Shown piece after piece: positions 60,901 through 63,712 of a stretch of DNA of 64,000 nt (the first letter of the stretch is position 1; every line of letters begins with the position of its first letter). Under the pieces are notes generated by a model. The model had not been told where the DNA came from and searched no databases. It saw nothing but the letters and a program-made list of their open reading frames with translations. Made by a program: the position numbers and the translations under genes. The stretch is from Siphonodentalium dalli (taxonomy: Eukaryota; Mollusca; Scaphopoda; Gadilida; Siphonodentaliidae): the NCBI GenBank assembly GCA_032622095.1, contig CP136062.1, forward strand, positions 34,100,918 through 34,164,917. Reading direction: 5' to 3'.

Positions 60901-63712
60901 GTGGAAGCGATTGCATCATCAGCAGGTGTACTTGTTGACGTCGGCTCCTAGTCGGCTGACAGCGACAATCTTTCCGGCTCTAATTCAACTTCAAAATCTA
61001 TTCCATCCATTTTCATGTTGTAATATTCGCCATCTGCGCCGATCCGATGACCAATTATTGTTCCCTGGCCCTCATTGTCAATATGTACATATTGTTGGAA
61101 AAATATTTGAAGCCATACTTTTGAAACGTAGCGAACGGAATGTAATAAGACGATAAGCCAGAAATCAACGGTCAAGTTGGTGCAACGATATACTTTTGGG
61201 TACACCTGGCACTATTTCCTGTTATTAAACGAACGGTTAATATCAGAATTTATATAATGGGTTTATTGAATGGAAGAAGGGTAGGATCATGTAATAAATA
61301 TATTTTGTCAACCTATAGCGTATACCTCCTTCAAAATTACATAGACATAGTTTGGAAGTTCGAGTGAGCCATGTCCGTTTAAGTACAACTATAATAGTTG
61401 AATTCATGATGTGTGTGACCTGATTAACTGACCACTCTTCATTCTCAAATGAAATAGGTAAGTGTTTACGAATGTTATTCTTCAGCTTTACTATTACCCA
61501 CATCAGTCGTGTTTGTCTCCACGGGAAGTCTATTGCTGTATAAACATGTTCTACAATGTAAAGATGTTCTACAATGTAAAGATGTTCTACAATGTAAAGA
61601 TGTTATACAATGTAAAGATGTTCTACAATGTAAAGATGTTCTACAATGTAAAGATGTTCTACAATGTAAAGATGTTCTACTATGTAAAGATGTTCTACAA
61701 TGTAAAGATGTTCTACAATGTAAAGATGTTCTACAATGTAAAGATGTTCTACAATGTTTTATGGTTTATGCCATTATGGCAAAGGTGATGTCAGATCTAG
61801 TAATCTCAGACTGGGTGGATAGAACCACACTGACCCCCCGGACTAGCAGGAAAATACTAGTATGAAGGATCAGCTGGTAACCGAGAGTTACCCCTCGGCT
61901 ATCTATAAGCCAACAAAGGATATAGGATAGTACAACGGCCGATCATTCTGTCGTCATATATGTAATTTTTCCACTTGATATGTGTATAAAATAGGTGTAT
62001 GCATATACACATCTTACAATCTATACATATTCAATTCTTGAATTGTCTGCAGTATATGATTATGTGATATTTATGTGGTGGTAAACCAGTGTATAACCAC
62101 TTAACCACGATTCAAAATAATGAATTTAGATGTGCCACATAGGGTAATACATCTTCCTGTGTCAACGATGTATGCAAGTTACAGTGCACTTACCAACATC
62201 ATTATATTATTACCTTATGAGTTTGGAACATAATATAAATGGTTAGATTCTATACTTAGTATACATGTAAGTGGGAATTATATTTCAAAATAATTAGTAT
62301 GCGGGTTGGAGATGACTATATGTATATCATATATCAATCATTATTAGTAGTTGTTAATTAATAATGCCGTTCGTAATACATGTAGATAAGTTTGTAATGA
62401 ATGTGGTATCTAAAGTTATGGATGACACGAGAAAGAGAAGGATGTCTGCTATAGGAATATTAAAGAAGAGAGGCTAGTTTAATGATGACCAAGGTCCCAA
62501 TTTATCGCAGACAAATTGCACCTCGTTCTTGTGACATAAATGTTGAAATGGAAGCTGGATTCTGGAGCGGTTTATTGAAATTTTGAAAAGAGTTTTTGAA
62601 CGTACCCCTAAAAGTTTATTTTATGCCAAAGTTAGAATTTAGATAATTTTGGAAATAGACTCCCAATGAGTTGAAAAGATGTCAAAATGGTTTGATAAGA
62701 TCATCTTCAGTTGCAGATTGCTGACTCTGTAACACACTAAGCGCATGTCACGTGATGTTTCGGCCCTTTCTACAATGTAAAGATGTTCTACACTGTAAAG
62801 ATGTTCTACAATGTAAAGATGTTCTACAATGTAAAGATGTTCTACAATGTAAAGATGTTCAACAATGTAAAGATGTTCTACAATGTAAAGATGTTCACCT
62901 TTGTGTATTTTAAACTATCACATAAATCTTTACAATTTAGTTCTCAGATTTCCGATTGCCGACATGGAAGTCTCTGTTATCAAAAATAATTGATCTCTAT
63001 ATGCATTTACCCGGTTTGTTATCGGGTCTAAAATTGGTACCGACAACGAATGCAAGAAACATGCTTTTGTAAAATAAAATATTAGAAATAAAAAATAAAC
63101 ATTCAAACATATATATGGCTTCAAATAGTATCTGGCTCCCTCCGTGTCCATATATTTACAACATGTCATCTTGCAAGTAGGTTCATATTGGACCTAAATT
63201 TCACATCGGTTCACAGTTGACTTATTTGATTACGAGTAAGCCCATAATGGACTTACACTAGTTTAACCGTTGGATGGTGCCACAGTGAAAACACATTATA
63301 AAGATAGTACATCTGGTAAGTCGAGAGTTTGTTTATTTGTGTTATTTTCCAGCATGTTCTCGTGAAAATAAACACATATTGGCTTAGTTCATATCGCAGT
63401 CACATGTAGGACTGTTTTAATAACCATCGCTTAGACCCATATAGAGCGAATTTAAGTTTTAGAATAATACCAATATCACCTTGTTTTGCTCAGTTATAAA
63501 TAAAATAAGCCTGCATTGTGCTCATGCGTAATAAGGTTATGTTGTTATTTTATTCCTTGTTATAGGTGAAACAGGTGATGTGGGCGTTTATCAAATTAAC
63601 AATACTTGCATCACAGGTGTATTTCATCAAAGACTATTCAGCCGATTGGGGTATCATGCCTAAGTCCCTGATACTTGGATTACCGCTGGCGAAGCTGAGT
63701 ACTGAACTTCTG
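3688..63712 (+). CDS. CEPT1-like: Choline/ethanolaminephosphotransferase-like gene, five exons, 3'-partial
   Basis: Spliced CDS: join of 3688-3903, 33506-33656, 34208-34343, 46293-46377 and 63566-63712, giving 245 codons; the family is usually about 390-420 residues, so the C-terminal half lies beyond the window. Family members transfer phosphocholine or phosphoethanolamine from the CDP-alcohol to diacylglycerol in ER/Golgi membranes (Kennedy pathway). Order of evidence: N-terminal YSRQGSS and VAPNFISLYGLL blocks (exon 1), the CDP-alcohol phosphotransferase signature (exon 2), the HVRAYVTGTVHF block matching the family's HWQTYVSGTLRF (exon 3), CTEAQ matching VTEVQ (exon 4), then a membrane segment (exon 5). 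All junctions keep frame (phases 0, 1, 2, 0). The signature is altered, so activity is uncertain. It could be a divergent CEPT1, CHPT1 or SELENOI orthologue, or a lineage-specific paralogue. Confidence 0.85.
4453..5718 (+). repeat. 1.2 kb inverted-repeat pair, left arm
   Basis: Reverse-complement partner at 27190-28364. Shared landmarks include the GACCGGCCCC end, AATAAAACAAGACAAATGT, TTTATATCTGAAAATACCTG and GGCAACGGTTGCA. Divergence is moderate, so the arms are not a recent duplication. The small ORFs in each arm (5345-5548 +; 27341-27547 -) show some shared residues, but I see no known domain. Confidence 0.75.
5719..6245. other. Unassigned sequence downstream of the LINE
   Basis: Lies 3' of the minus-strand LINE. 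It holds a 90-codon minus reading frame (5789-6061) without recognised homology, which could be LINE 3' UTR or chance. Confidence 0.3.
6246..9335 (-). pseudogene. Non-LTR retrotransposon ORF2 (endonuclease plus reverse transcriptase), broken
   Basis: A minus-strand LINE of CR1/L2/Jockey type. N- to C-terminal: a hydrophobic segment with GSVHSNPGP (9050-9005 region); an APE-type endonuclease with CFTETHL, GGGLCVYG, LLGDFNSN and LSDHYAVYATI; a linker (8015-8308); then reverse transcriptase with AGVPQGSIIGPFLFLVYIND and RMYADDTCLM; and a C-terminal segment with HTMFKIINNQVPNYL. It is not intact: in-frame stops at about 8739 and 8015, and frame changes near 8290, near a T-run at 7534-7540, and near 6960. 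The endonuclease's first catalytic Asn block appears shortened. It lies antisense in intron 1 of the CEPT-like gene. Confidence 0.9.
9336..10125. repeat. Degenerate minisatellite with TGACTRTATGRTCATG-like units
   Basis: About 0.8 kb of imperfect repeats built from variants of GTGACTGTATGACCAATGG and GTATACAGGGTG, with irregular spacing. The open + frames here (9324-9926) are by-products of the repeat. Strongly T/G-biased on the + strand. Confidence 0.6.
10143..10200 (+). repeat. Terminal-inverted-repeat-like block, left
   Basis: Begins CACTGGGTCCAATACGCTCC and continues through ATTTTGCGCTTAGGT and ACCGCTCCCG; the same sequence occurs inverted at 27105-27160. Flanks are AACCTG on the left and ATCCTG after the right block, 5 of 6 bases alike. 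It could be the end of a 17 kb element or of an independent short copy. Confidence 0.5.
10201..10908. other. Intronic sequence, nothing recognised
   Basis: AT-rich unique-looking sequence; the 60-codon + frame at 10755-10937 runs into the next MITE and has no homology I can name. Confidence 0.3.
10909..11949. mobile_element. Two MITE copies forming a 1 kb palindrome
   Basis: Each copy (10909-11398 and 11457-11949) has termini reading GGGATGCCAAATTGACATTT inward, followed by runs of the palindrome TTGCGCTTAAGCGCAA plus ATAAGG. The non-palindromic cores are inverted relative to each other: ACATAAACTCCCTATAATT with TCCATGGTGCA in the first, TGCACCATGGA with ATTATAGGGAGTTTATGT in the second. The whole locus can therefore fold on itself at three scales. 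No coding capacity. Confidence 0.85.
11950..12529. other. Intronic sequence, nothing recognised
   Basis: A few short direct repeats (ATGGTGTCACTG, TATGGTGTAC) but no gene, termini or RNA. Confidence 0.3.
12530..12765. repeat. Diverged relative of the GCGCTTAAGCGC MITE
   Basis: Many variants of TTGTGCTTAAGCACAAT, ending with ATTAAATGACAATTTGGC then CTCCCA, which corresponds to the MITE terminus. An older decayed copy. Smaller traces of the family are at 16345-16420 and 30800-30868. Confidence 0.6.
12766..14029. other. Intronic sequence with a heptamer microsatellite
   Basis: Mostly unrecognised AT-rich sequence. 13229-13264 is about five tandem copies of CAGGCTC. No gene supported. Confidence 0.4.
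14030..14340. repeat. GCATTCTCTTATATAT repeat family, copy 1
   Basis: Carries the shared block ATGCATTCTCTTATATATG, then an inverted TATATAAGAGAAT partner, and CCTTGACCTTGTAAGCCAGT. The ends (GGGAGC, GCTCCC) are inverted relative to each other. Related copies are at 15155-15330, 15345-15560 and 58465-58720. Confidence 0.6.
14341..15154. other. Intronic sequence with an (AAG)n microsatellite
   Basis: Nothing recognised apart from an (AAG)n run at about 15019-15043. The + frame at 14544-14750 contains SRQGSSI, which also occurs in CEPT exon 1, but nothing else matches. Confidence 0.35.
15155..15560. repeat. GCATTCTCTTATATAT repeat family, copies 2 and 3
   Basis: Two tandem same-direction copies, each opening with a GGAGCTTC(C/A)TGAAATTT block, followed by CAATGCATTCTCTTATATAT, AGTCTCC and inverted ATATAAGAGAAT. 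Confidence 0.6.
15999..16315. mobile_element. TA-flanked MITE (mariner/Tc1-like)
   Basis: About 50 bp inverted termini: AGGCTGAAGGGGTCACTCTC inward from the left, its complement at the right, with TA on each side (15997-15998, 16316-16317). 317 bp, noncoding. Confidence 0.75.
16318..17067. other. Intronic sequence, nothing recognised
   Basis: Contains short overlapping frames on the minus strand (16602-16908) without recognisable homology. Confidence 0.3.
17168..17305. mobile_element. hAT-type MITE with 8 bp target duplication
   Basis: Inverted ends CAGGGACGCCAGA and TCTGGCGTCCCTG; flanked by GGTATTTA on both sides (17160-17167, 17306-17313). 138 bp. The opposite arm of the fold-back (17507-17530) keeps one uninterrupted GGTATTTA (as its complement), which confirms the insertion. 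Confidence 0.9.
17559..18211. mobile_element. MITE with GGTGACACTCC ends, copy 1
   Basis: 653 bp with 19 bp inverted ends GGTGACACTCCACAGTTTC. Closely similar, in the same orientation, to 19042-19682. Outer flank TAT, inner flank TTAA; its own two flanks do not match. Noncoding. Confidence 0.85.
18212..19041. other. Spacer between the two GGTGACACTCC MITEs
   Basis: Begins TTAAGG and ends CTTTAA. It holds a run of C at 18842-18854 and no recognised gene. It appears to have travelled with the two MITEs. Confidence 0.5.
19042..19682. mobile_element. MITE with GGTGACACTCC ends, copy 2
   Basis: 641 bp, same ends and orientation as 17559-18211. Differences include one extra AGC near the start and loss of TAGACAATA. 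Right flank is TAT, equal to the left flank of copy 1. Confidence 0.85.
19741..20440. other. Intronic sequence with an unassigned 90-codon frame
   Basis: The + frame at 19977-20249 has acceptor- and donor-like sequence nearby (caatggtaagt at about 20128), but its residues match nothing I know. No other feature. Confidence 0.25.
20441..20520. repeat. Cluster of GCTCCTGTTC-type decamers
   Basis: GCTCCTGTTC near 20452 and 20476, and GCTCCTGTGA near 20503. The reverse complement GAACAGGAGC recurs at about 26524, 26657, 26718 and 27078. The spaced pattern resembles subterminal transposase-binding repeats. Confidence 0.45.
20521..21130. other. Intronic sequence with a 20-plus base C run
   Basis: A homopolymeric C tract lies at 20725-20744; otherwise AT-rich, nothing recognised. 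Confidence 0.4.
21131..25605. mobile_element. 4.5 kb TIR element with YY1-like motifs near its ends
   Basis: Left end TAGTAGAGTCGCTTATGT is matched by its complement at the right end (25588-25605), with TA as the probable duplicated target. Similarity continues inward imperfectly for about 170 bp (TCGTGGGAATTTTT..., AGAGACTATG, ATGACGTCACAAA on the left; complements on the right). AAGATGGC motifs occur at 21273, 21436 and 21771; inverted GCCATCTT or GCCATCT at 22035, 24608, 24958, 24970 and 25323. No transposase frame was found. Confidence 0.7.
25606..26515. other. Intronic sequence, nothing recognised
   Basis: AT-rich, with short inverted runs around CAGACTGAATATATAATG at 26001-26050. Confidence 0.3.
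26516..27160 (-). repeat. Subterminal GAACAGGAGC repeats ending in a TIR-like block
   Basis: GAACAGGAGC occurs four times (about 26524, 26657, 26718, 27078), and the segment ends with GGAGCGTATTGGACCCAGTG, the complement of the block at 10143. This looks like the right end of a DNA element oriented to the left. Confidence 0.5.
27190..28364 (-). repeat. 1.2 kb inverted-repeat pair, right arm
   Basis: Reverse-complement partner of 4453-5718. The + frame 27186-27419 lies here and has no recognisable homology. Confidence 0.75.
28370..30385. repeat. Large dispersed repeat, copy b (fullest)
   Basis: 28863-30385 matches 1-1520; 28370-28860 matches 31615-32210. Includes a complete SINE (28773-29072) and ends with a short MPNTKKRKKNAK frame. 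Closeness to copy a indicates recent duplication. Confidence 0.85.
28773..29072 (-). mobile_element. tRNA-derived SINE, copy b (complete)
   Basis: The minus strand starts GGGACCTCGGTGGTTCATTC with an A-box-like TTCATTCAGTTAGG, then a B-box-like GGGTTCTAATCC about 60 nt on. Near the end it has the conserved body block GACCTTAGTTGCTGAAAGCG, finishing with a (CAAT)n tail (28775-28800, seen as ATTG repeats on +). About 300 bp. The tail form suggests LINE-dependent mobilisation. Confidence 0.75.
30386..30866. other. Intronic sequence, nothing recognised
   Basis: AT-rich; the last 70 bp contain decayed TTAAGTGCAA motifs of the palindromic MITE family. Confidence 0.3.
30871..31503. mobile_element. 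TTAA-flanked MITE (piggyBac-type), copy 2
   Basis: AGGGGTACTGTAC ends with TTAA on both sides (30867-30870, 31504-31507). The first 140 bp closely follow copy 1 at 2033. 633 bp, noncoding. Confidence 0.85.
32110..32430 (-). mobile_element. tRNA-derived SINE, copy c
   Basis: The minus strand has TGGCTCAGTCGGTTAGG, a very clear A-box region, then a weaker B box (GGATACAAATCC), the CTTAGTTGCTGAAA body block and an irregular CAAT-rich tail. Diverged relative of copies a and b. Confidence 0.75.
32736..33091. mobile_element. Short inverted-repeat element inside repeat copy c
   Basis: TCTCACTCAAAGGTT and a following TTCCATGAAAATGTAGTCAG are mirrored by CTGACTACAATTTCATGGAA and AACCTTTGAGTGAGA. About 355 bp, noncoding; target duplication not resolved. 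Confidence 0.6.
33506..33656 (+). CDS. CEPT1-like: CEPT-like exon 2 with CDP-alcohol phosphotransferase signature
   Basis: Acceptor is a (TG)n-rich tract ending gacag at 33505; donor is gtaag at 33657; 50 codons plus 1 nt. It reads a hydrophobic stretch, then YQTADALDGMQCRR, then GPIDDVVDHVCDAIST. The family has YQSLDAIDGKQARR and LGELFDHGCDSLST. The consensus is D-G-x2-A-R-x8-G-x3-D-x3-D. Here the first D-G, the Arg and the last two Asp are kept, but Ala is Cys, the second Gly position is Asp, and the spacer is one residue longer. The opposite strand is also open here (33423-33656), but only the + reading has splice sites and homology. Confidence 0.88.
33657..34207 (+). other. CEPT-like intron 2
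   Basis: 551 bp, GT to AG, by far the shortest intron in the window. Holds a short fold around ACATTGTACCATTTC and its neighbours and no mobile element that I can delimit. Confidence 0.7.
34199..34590. repeat. 392 bp direct duplication containing exon 3, left copy
   Basis: Repeats at 35955-36346 at a constant offset of 1756 bp; the one difference I see is ATCTAAATG versus ATATAAATG. The outer flanks differ and the LINE fragment sits exactly between the copies. Confidence 0.9.
34208..34343 (+). CDS. CEPT1-like: CEPT-like exon 3, first copy
   Basis: Preceded by tttacatttcag and followed by gtgagc. 136 nt: 2 nt complete the codon split from exon 2, then 44 codons, then 2 nt. It reads FLSVMTSIAICANETQ, then SSMVIFGLTHVRAYVTGTVHFE, which aligns with the family's FVVLGTCIAVQLG and FYCAHWQTYVSGTLRFG. 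It starts about 10 nt inside a 392 bp direct duplication (34199-34590), so an apparently identical exon with the same splice sites recurs at 35964-36099. Confidence 0.85.
34591..35954 (-). mobile_element. 5'-truncated LINE fragment (3' end)
   Basis: Minus-strand insertion. Its 3' end has AATAAAG followed by an (AT)n tail at 34591-34612. The main reading frame (35141-35908, 255 codons) is the C-terminal part of a non-LTR ORF2, downstream of reverse transcriptase: FAAVHPTLCMSRLWENC, then a zinc-knuckle-like C-x2-C...H...C in CVLCDNKHKDLVKHALIEC. It has no start of its own and is cut at the 5' end by the exon-3 duplication. It is a different family from the LINE at 6246-9335. Confidence 0.8.
35955..36346. 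repeat. 392 bp direct duplication containing exon 3, right copy
   Basis: Partner of 34199-34590. Begins ACATTTCAG and ends CCACCAACATAGT like the left copy. Confidence 0.9.
35964..36099 (+). CDS. CEPT1-like: CEPT-like exon 3, duplicated copy
   Basis: I see no base difference from the exon at 34208-34343, and its acceptor (aacatttcag) and donor (gtgagc) are intact, so either copy can be spliced. The exon is 136 nt, not a multiple of 3, and enters at phase 1 and leaves at phase 2, so including both copies would shift frame. Productive transcripts therefore need one or the other, unless one copy is silent. The duplication lies exactly either side of a LINE fragment (34591-35954). A collapsed haplotype or assembly error is possible but does not explain the LINE between the copies. 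Confidence 0.6.
36347..37571. other. Intron 3 segment with a shared repeat block
   Basis: 36435-36545 belongs to a three-copy repeat (also 48975-49060 and 63180-63310) with TAGGTTCATATTG, TTGATTCTGAAATAA-like and CAGTGAAAACACAYTATAAAG blocks. The rest is comparatively CpG-rich and unrecognised. Confidence 0.5.
37576..38010 (-). repeat. LTR, left (3' LTR in element orientation)
   Basis: 435 bp, TGTGA...TCACA. Carries TATATAAG (37761 region, minus) and AATAAAG (37617-37623, minus), and a small palindrome CGAGCCTCTACGTATTAGAG. The (TA)n near 37594 is longer than in the right LTR. Confidence 0.85.
39331..40020. repeat. 95-97 bp tandem repeats inside the LTR element
   Basis: Seven units, each with GAGTTACATGTATGTAATAG, GAGCTTATG, TAGCTCTGTACATGTATCTG and TTTTATGCACGATTGTGCA. 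Spacings between GAG-TTACAT landmarks are 97, 95, 97, 97, 95 and 97 bp. Confidence 0.9.
40520..40880. repeat. Degenerate tandem repeat of about 130 bp inside the LTR element
   Basis: Two clear units and a weaker third sharing CCTAAGGATTG, ATACTGAATATYGG, GTGGTTAATATTCCACA, and CATATAATAAA followed by AGCGTTTAG. Confidence 0.7.
45179..45611 (-). repeat. LTR, right (5' LTR in element orientation)
   Basis: 433 bp, same ends and signals as the left LTR, with scattered substitutions such as GATCCTAATG versus GATCATAGTG. Confidence 0.85.
45616..46292. other. Intron 3 end, with a repeat copy
   Basis: 45830-46210 is the diverged partner of the repeat at 3330-3640. No gene until exon 4. Confidence 0.5.
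46293..46377 (+). CDS. CEPT1-like: CEPT-like exon 4
   Basis: Acceptor attttattttag, donor gtgagt at 46378. 85 nt: 1 nt completes an Arg codon with exon 3, then 28 codons ending phase 0. It reads FDCTEAQFTLCLIYALSAVL then GRDIWLTE, matching the family's [25 protein letters not shown] region, a loop plus a membrane helix. The exon was found from homology and phase; it is too short to stand out as an ORF. Confidence 0.82.
46461..46602. repeat. Four tandem 34-36 bp units
   Basis: Units of GATAGCGAAAAATACTTAAT followed by CGCGGTTCACGATTA. An inverted relative with GAACCGTGAACC and GATTAAGTATTTGTCGC lies at 48353-48383, so the two may be ends of one element of about 1.9 kb. Confidence 0.65.
46704..47262 (-). 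mobile_element. Non-autonomous deletion derivative of the Crypton-like element
   Basis: About 560 bp that match the two ends of 59065-61305. 46704-47060 follows 59065-59385 (TTTATAGCGGAATTTAC, AAGAAATAGTCCCA, AATAAAGACTCTTTG, ACTCTTCATTC) and 47075-47262 follows 61095-61305 (AAAAATATTTGAAGCCATA, CACTATTTCCTGTTATTAAA, GGGTAGGATCATGTAATAAA). The roughly 1.7 kb coding interior is missing. Confidence 0.85.
47263..48395. other. Intron 4 segment with a small palindrome
   Basis: 47705-47872 is an inverted repeat with ATGTAGCTA and TCGTCGCTTAAA near each end (mirrored), probably a short MITE. The rest is unassigned. Confidence 0.45.
48396..49115. other. Intron 4 segment, mostly unassigned
   Basis: 48975-49060 is the second copy of the repeat also found at 36435-36545 and 63180-63310. 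Nothing else recognised. Confidence 0.4.
49116..49225. repeat. 110 bp near-perfect hairpin
   Basis: GTGAGACATGGGGATTTGTC and CAGAATGTCACCC on the left are mirrored by GGGTGACATTCCGG and GACAAATCCCCGTGTCTCAC on the right; loop about 17 nt. GC-richer than its surroundings. A small palindromic MITE is likely. Confidence 0.7.
49391..49956 (-). CDS. Tyrosine recombinase (DUF3504/Crypton-like) C-terminal exon
   Basis: Minus-strand exon opening after acceptor cttttag (49957-49963) and ending at a stop at 49391. It reads NCPVLSFEHYISRVN, SPIGKNTLGGLM, then YTNHSMRPTSITILDQAGVD, SGHKSESNLRHYSSHVS. These are the NHSxR block with its catalytic Arg, the GHxS block, and the Tyr (HYS) of the tyrosine-recombinase fold seen in Cryptons and host genes derived from them. 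The ATG-initiated frame runs on to 50134, but that part is hydrophobic and low-quality, consistent with intron. The N-terminal exons were not found. It may be a transposon remnant or an antisense nested gene; the frame is clean for 188 codons. Confidence 0.75.
49957..50929. other. Intron 4 segment, nothing recognised
   Basis: No further recombinase exon could be found here by eye on the minus strand. AT-rich. Confidence 0.3.
50930..51760 (-). mobile_element. Helitron-like 3' end with internal 123-130 bp tandem repeats
   Basis: On the minus strand the left edge reads GCCCGGACGAAGTCGGGC (hairpin), then CCACCAGCTAG followed by T, the usual Helitron 3' end. To its right lie about six tandem units with TCCGTTTTACCCGATTTGAC, AAGGTCAAGGTC, GGGGTCACGATTTGACCCGT and CCCCGGACAAAAGT. 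Spacings of CGTTTTAC landmarks are 130, 123, 124 and 130 bp. The other end was not found. Confidence 0.6.
51761..52600. repeat. Partially duplicated segment with an exon-like scrap
   Basis: 52014-52090 and 52430-52510 share ATCGGTACGATTGAGTCAGG, TACGAGA and TTACCCATAAT. The frame around 51866-51966 (TEARDEIAKESNDGDSKCES) is partly repeated at 51980 (TEARVEISKESN). No family recognised. Confidence 0.4.
52601..53807. other. Intron 4 segment, nothing recognised
   Basis: Contains a 117-codon + frame (53047-53400) without known homology. Confidence 0.3.
53808..54923 (+). mobile_element. Helitron-like unit A
   Basis: Begins TCTCCTATATATTTTGAG after a host A and ends with hairpin GCAGG-CTAA-CCTGC merging into CTAG. 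Near the 5' end it has a (TA)/(TG)n tract, then ATCGAAAATGGCTG and GAGCTCAAATTTCG. The interior carries CGTGAATGCCAACAACAACG three times (near 54404, 54510 and 54624). Confidence 0.7.
54924..56004 (+). mobile_element. Helitron-like unit B
   Basis: Starts TCTACTATATAATTTGAG directly after unit A's CTAG and ends GGGCTAACCTGCTAG. Contains the same TA/TG tract and GAGCTCAAACTT block, and a 122 bp tandem triplication at 55458-55795. Confidence 0.75.
55458..55795 (+). repeat. 122 bp tandem repeat, three units, in unit B
   Basis: Units start ATCTCGGAAACGGGTGGAGC at 55458, 55580 and 55702 and include ATTTTATCGGGTCGCCGA; the third is incomplete. Confidence 0.9.
56005..56893 (+). mobile_element. Helitron-like unit C
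   Basis: Starts TCTACTATATATTTTGAG immediately after unit B's CTAG and ends GGGCTAACCTGCTAG. Contains TA/TG tracts, GGTCAAATCGAGTAAAAC like the repeats at 50960-51750, and a degenerate poly(A) region at 56782-56847. Confidence 0.75.
56894..57415 (+). mobile_element. Helitron-like unit D, 3' end not found
   Basis: Starts TCTATTATATAATTTGGA after unit C's CTAG, then (TCTG)n, AACTCGAAAAATTCTCGAC, and an irregular tandem repeat around GGTATGTGGGCCTACTTTGA at 56981, 57118, 57244 and 57295. The sequence leaves the family near 57415 without a CTAG end. Confidence 0.55.
57416..58464. other. Intron 4 segment, nothing recognised
   Basis: AT-rich; a short (TTATTG)n tract at 58314-58330. Confidence 0.3.
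58465..58720. repeat. GCATTCTCTTATATAT repeat family, copy 4
   Basis: Same order of blocks as the copies at 14030 and 15155-15560 (CTTCCTGAAAT, GCCAATGCATT, ATATATGCGAGTCT, CCTTGACCTTGTAAG), more diverged. Confidence 0.6.
59379..61000 (-). pseudogene. Crypton-like tyrosine recombinase, frameshifted
   Basis: The N-terminal core-binding part is 60332-60919 (SLPHQIQVFKNRRFAEVFES, then YEPTSLRGFISSFDRQLRRQ, then GNAPHKSE). A different frame over about 60420-60330 has NTLWFYFTVRFGLRGTEEHR, with the first catalytic Arg. The frame changes again to 59770-60264 (QPIGVNKLGSLMRR, SGHKNIQSVNNYS). Where the minus-strand exon at 49391 has NHSMR, this copy has HMSIQ, so the second catalytic Arg appears lost. 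The tail (59379-59573, SLFRNVYGGTFEVKLHNC) is separated by a 20 bp tandem repeat. The start is uncertain; a upstream frame continues to about 61050. Confidence 0.8.
59641..59806 (-). repeat. 20 bp tandem repeat inside the recombinase gene
   Basis: About eight units of TTTTCTGGAGTTACCGATGA on the + strand; the third is 19 nt. Because 20 is not a multiple of 3, each unit shifts frame, and the C-terminal tail is out of frame with the catalytic part. Confidence 0.9.
61546..61761. repeat. 18 bp tandem repeat, array 1
   Basis: Twelve units of ATGTTCTACAATGTAAAG, nearly perfect. As 18 is a multiple of 3, all + frames stay open, producing a spurious MFYNVK polypeptide. Confidence 0.95.
61762..62768. 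other. Spacer between the two 18 bp arrays
   Basis: 61762-61960 matches 1670-1960. The rest is AT-rich with no recognised gene. Confidence 0.45.
62769..62897. repeat. 18 bp tandem repeat, array 2
   Basis: About seven units of the same monomer as at 61546-61761, same orientation, about 1 kb away. Confidence 0.95.
62898..63565. other. End of intron 4
   Basis: 63180-63310 is the third copy of the GGTTCATATTGGACC ... CAGTGAAAACACATTATAAAG repeat (also 36435 and 48975). The last 15 bases form the exon 5 acceptor tract. Confidence 0.5.
63566..63712 (+). CDS. CEPT1-like: CEPT-like exon 5
   Basis: Acceptor tattccttgttatag, donor gtaagt at 63713; 49 codons, phase 0 at both ends. The residues VKQVMWAFIKLTILASQVYF fit the family segment around [20 protein letters not shown], and the exon ends in a second hydrophobic stretch near LILGLPLAKLSTELL, where the family has STIAGTSVLSPFL. 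Similarity is weaker than in exons 1-4; the call rests on position, hydrophobicity, phase and clean splice sites. An internal acceptor at the acag ending 63574 is an alternative start that would also keep frame. Confidence 0.7.

Larger units (their letters stand above)
59065..61305 (-). mobile_element. Crypton-like tyrosine-recombinase element
   Basis: About 2.2 kb delimited by comparison with the deletion derivative at 46704-47262. No long terminal inverted repeats, as expected for Cryptons, but a hairpin (TATAGCGG mirrored by CCGCTATA, with CTCGTC and GACGAG outside) lies at the left end. One minus-strand recombinase gene, broken. Confidence 0.8.

Noticed and set aside
61462-61865. Two overlapping + frames over the 18 bp array (MFYNVK and CKDVLQ polypeptides)
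   Set aside because: Open only because the 18 bp monomer is a multiple of 3 without stops; no homology outside the array.
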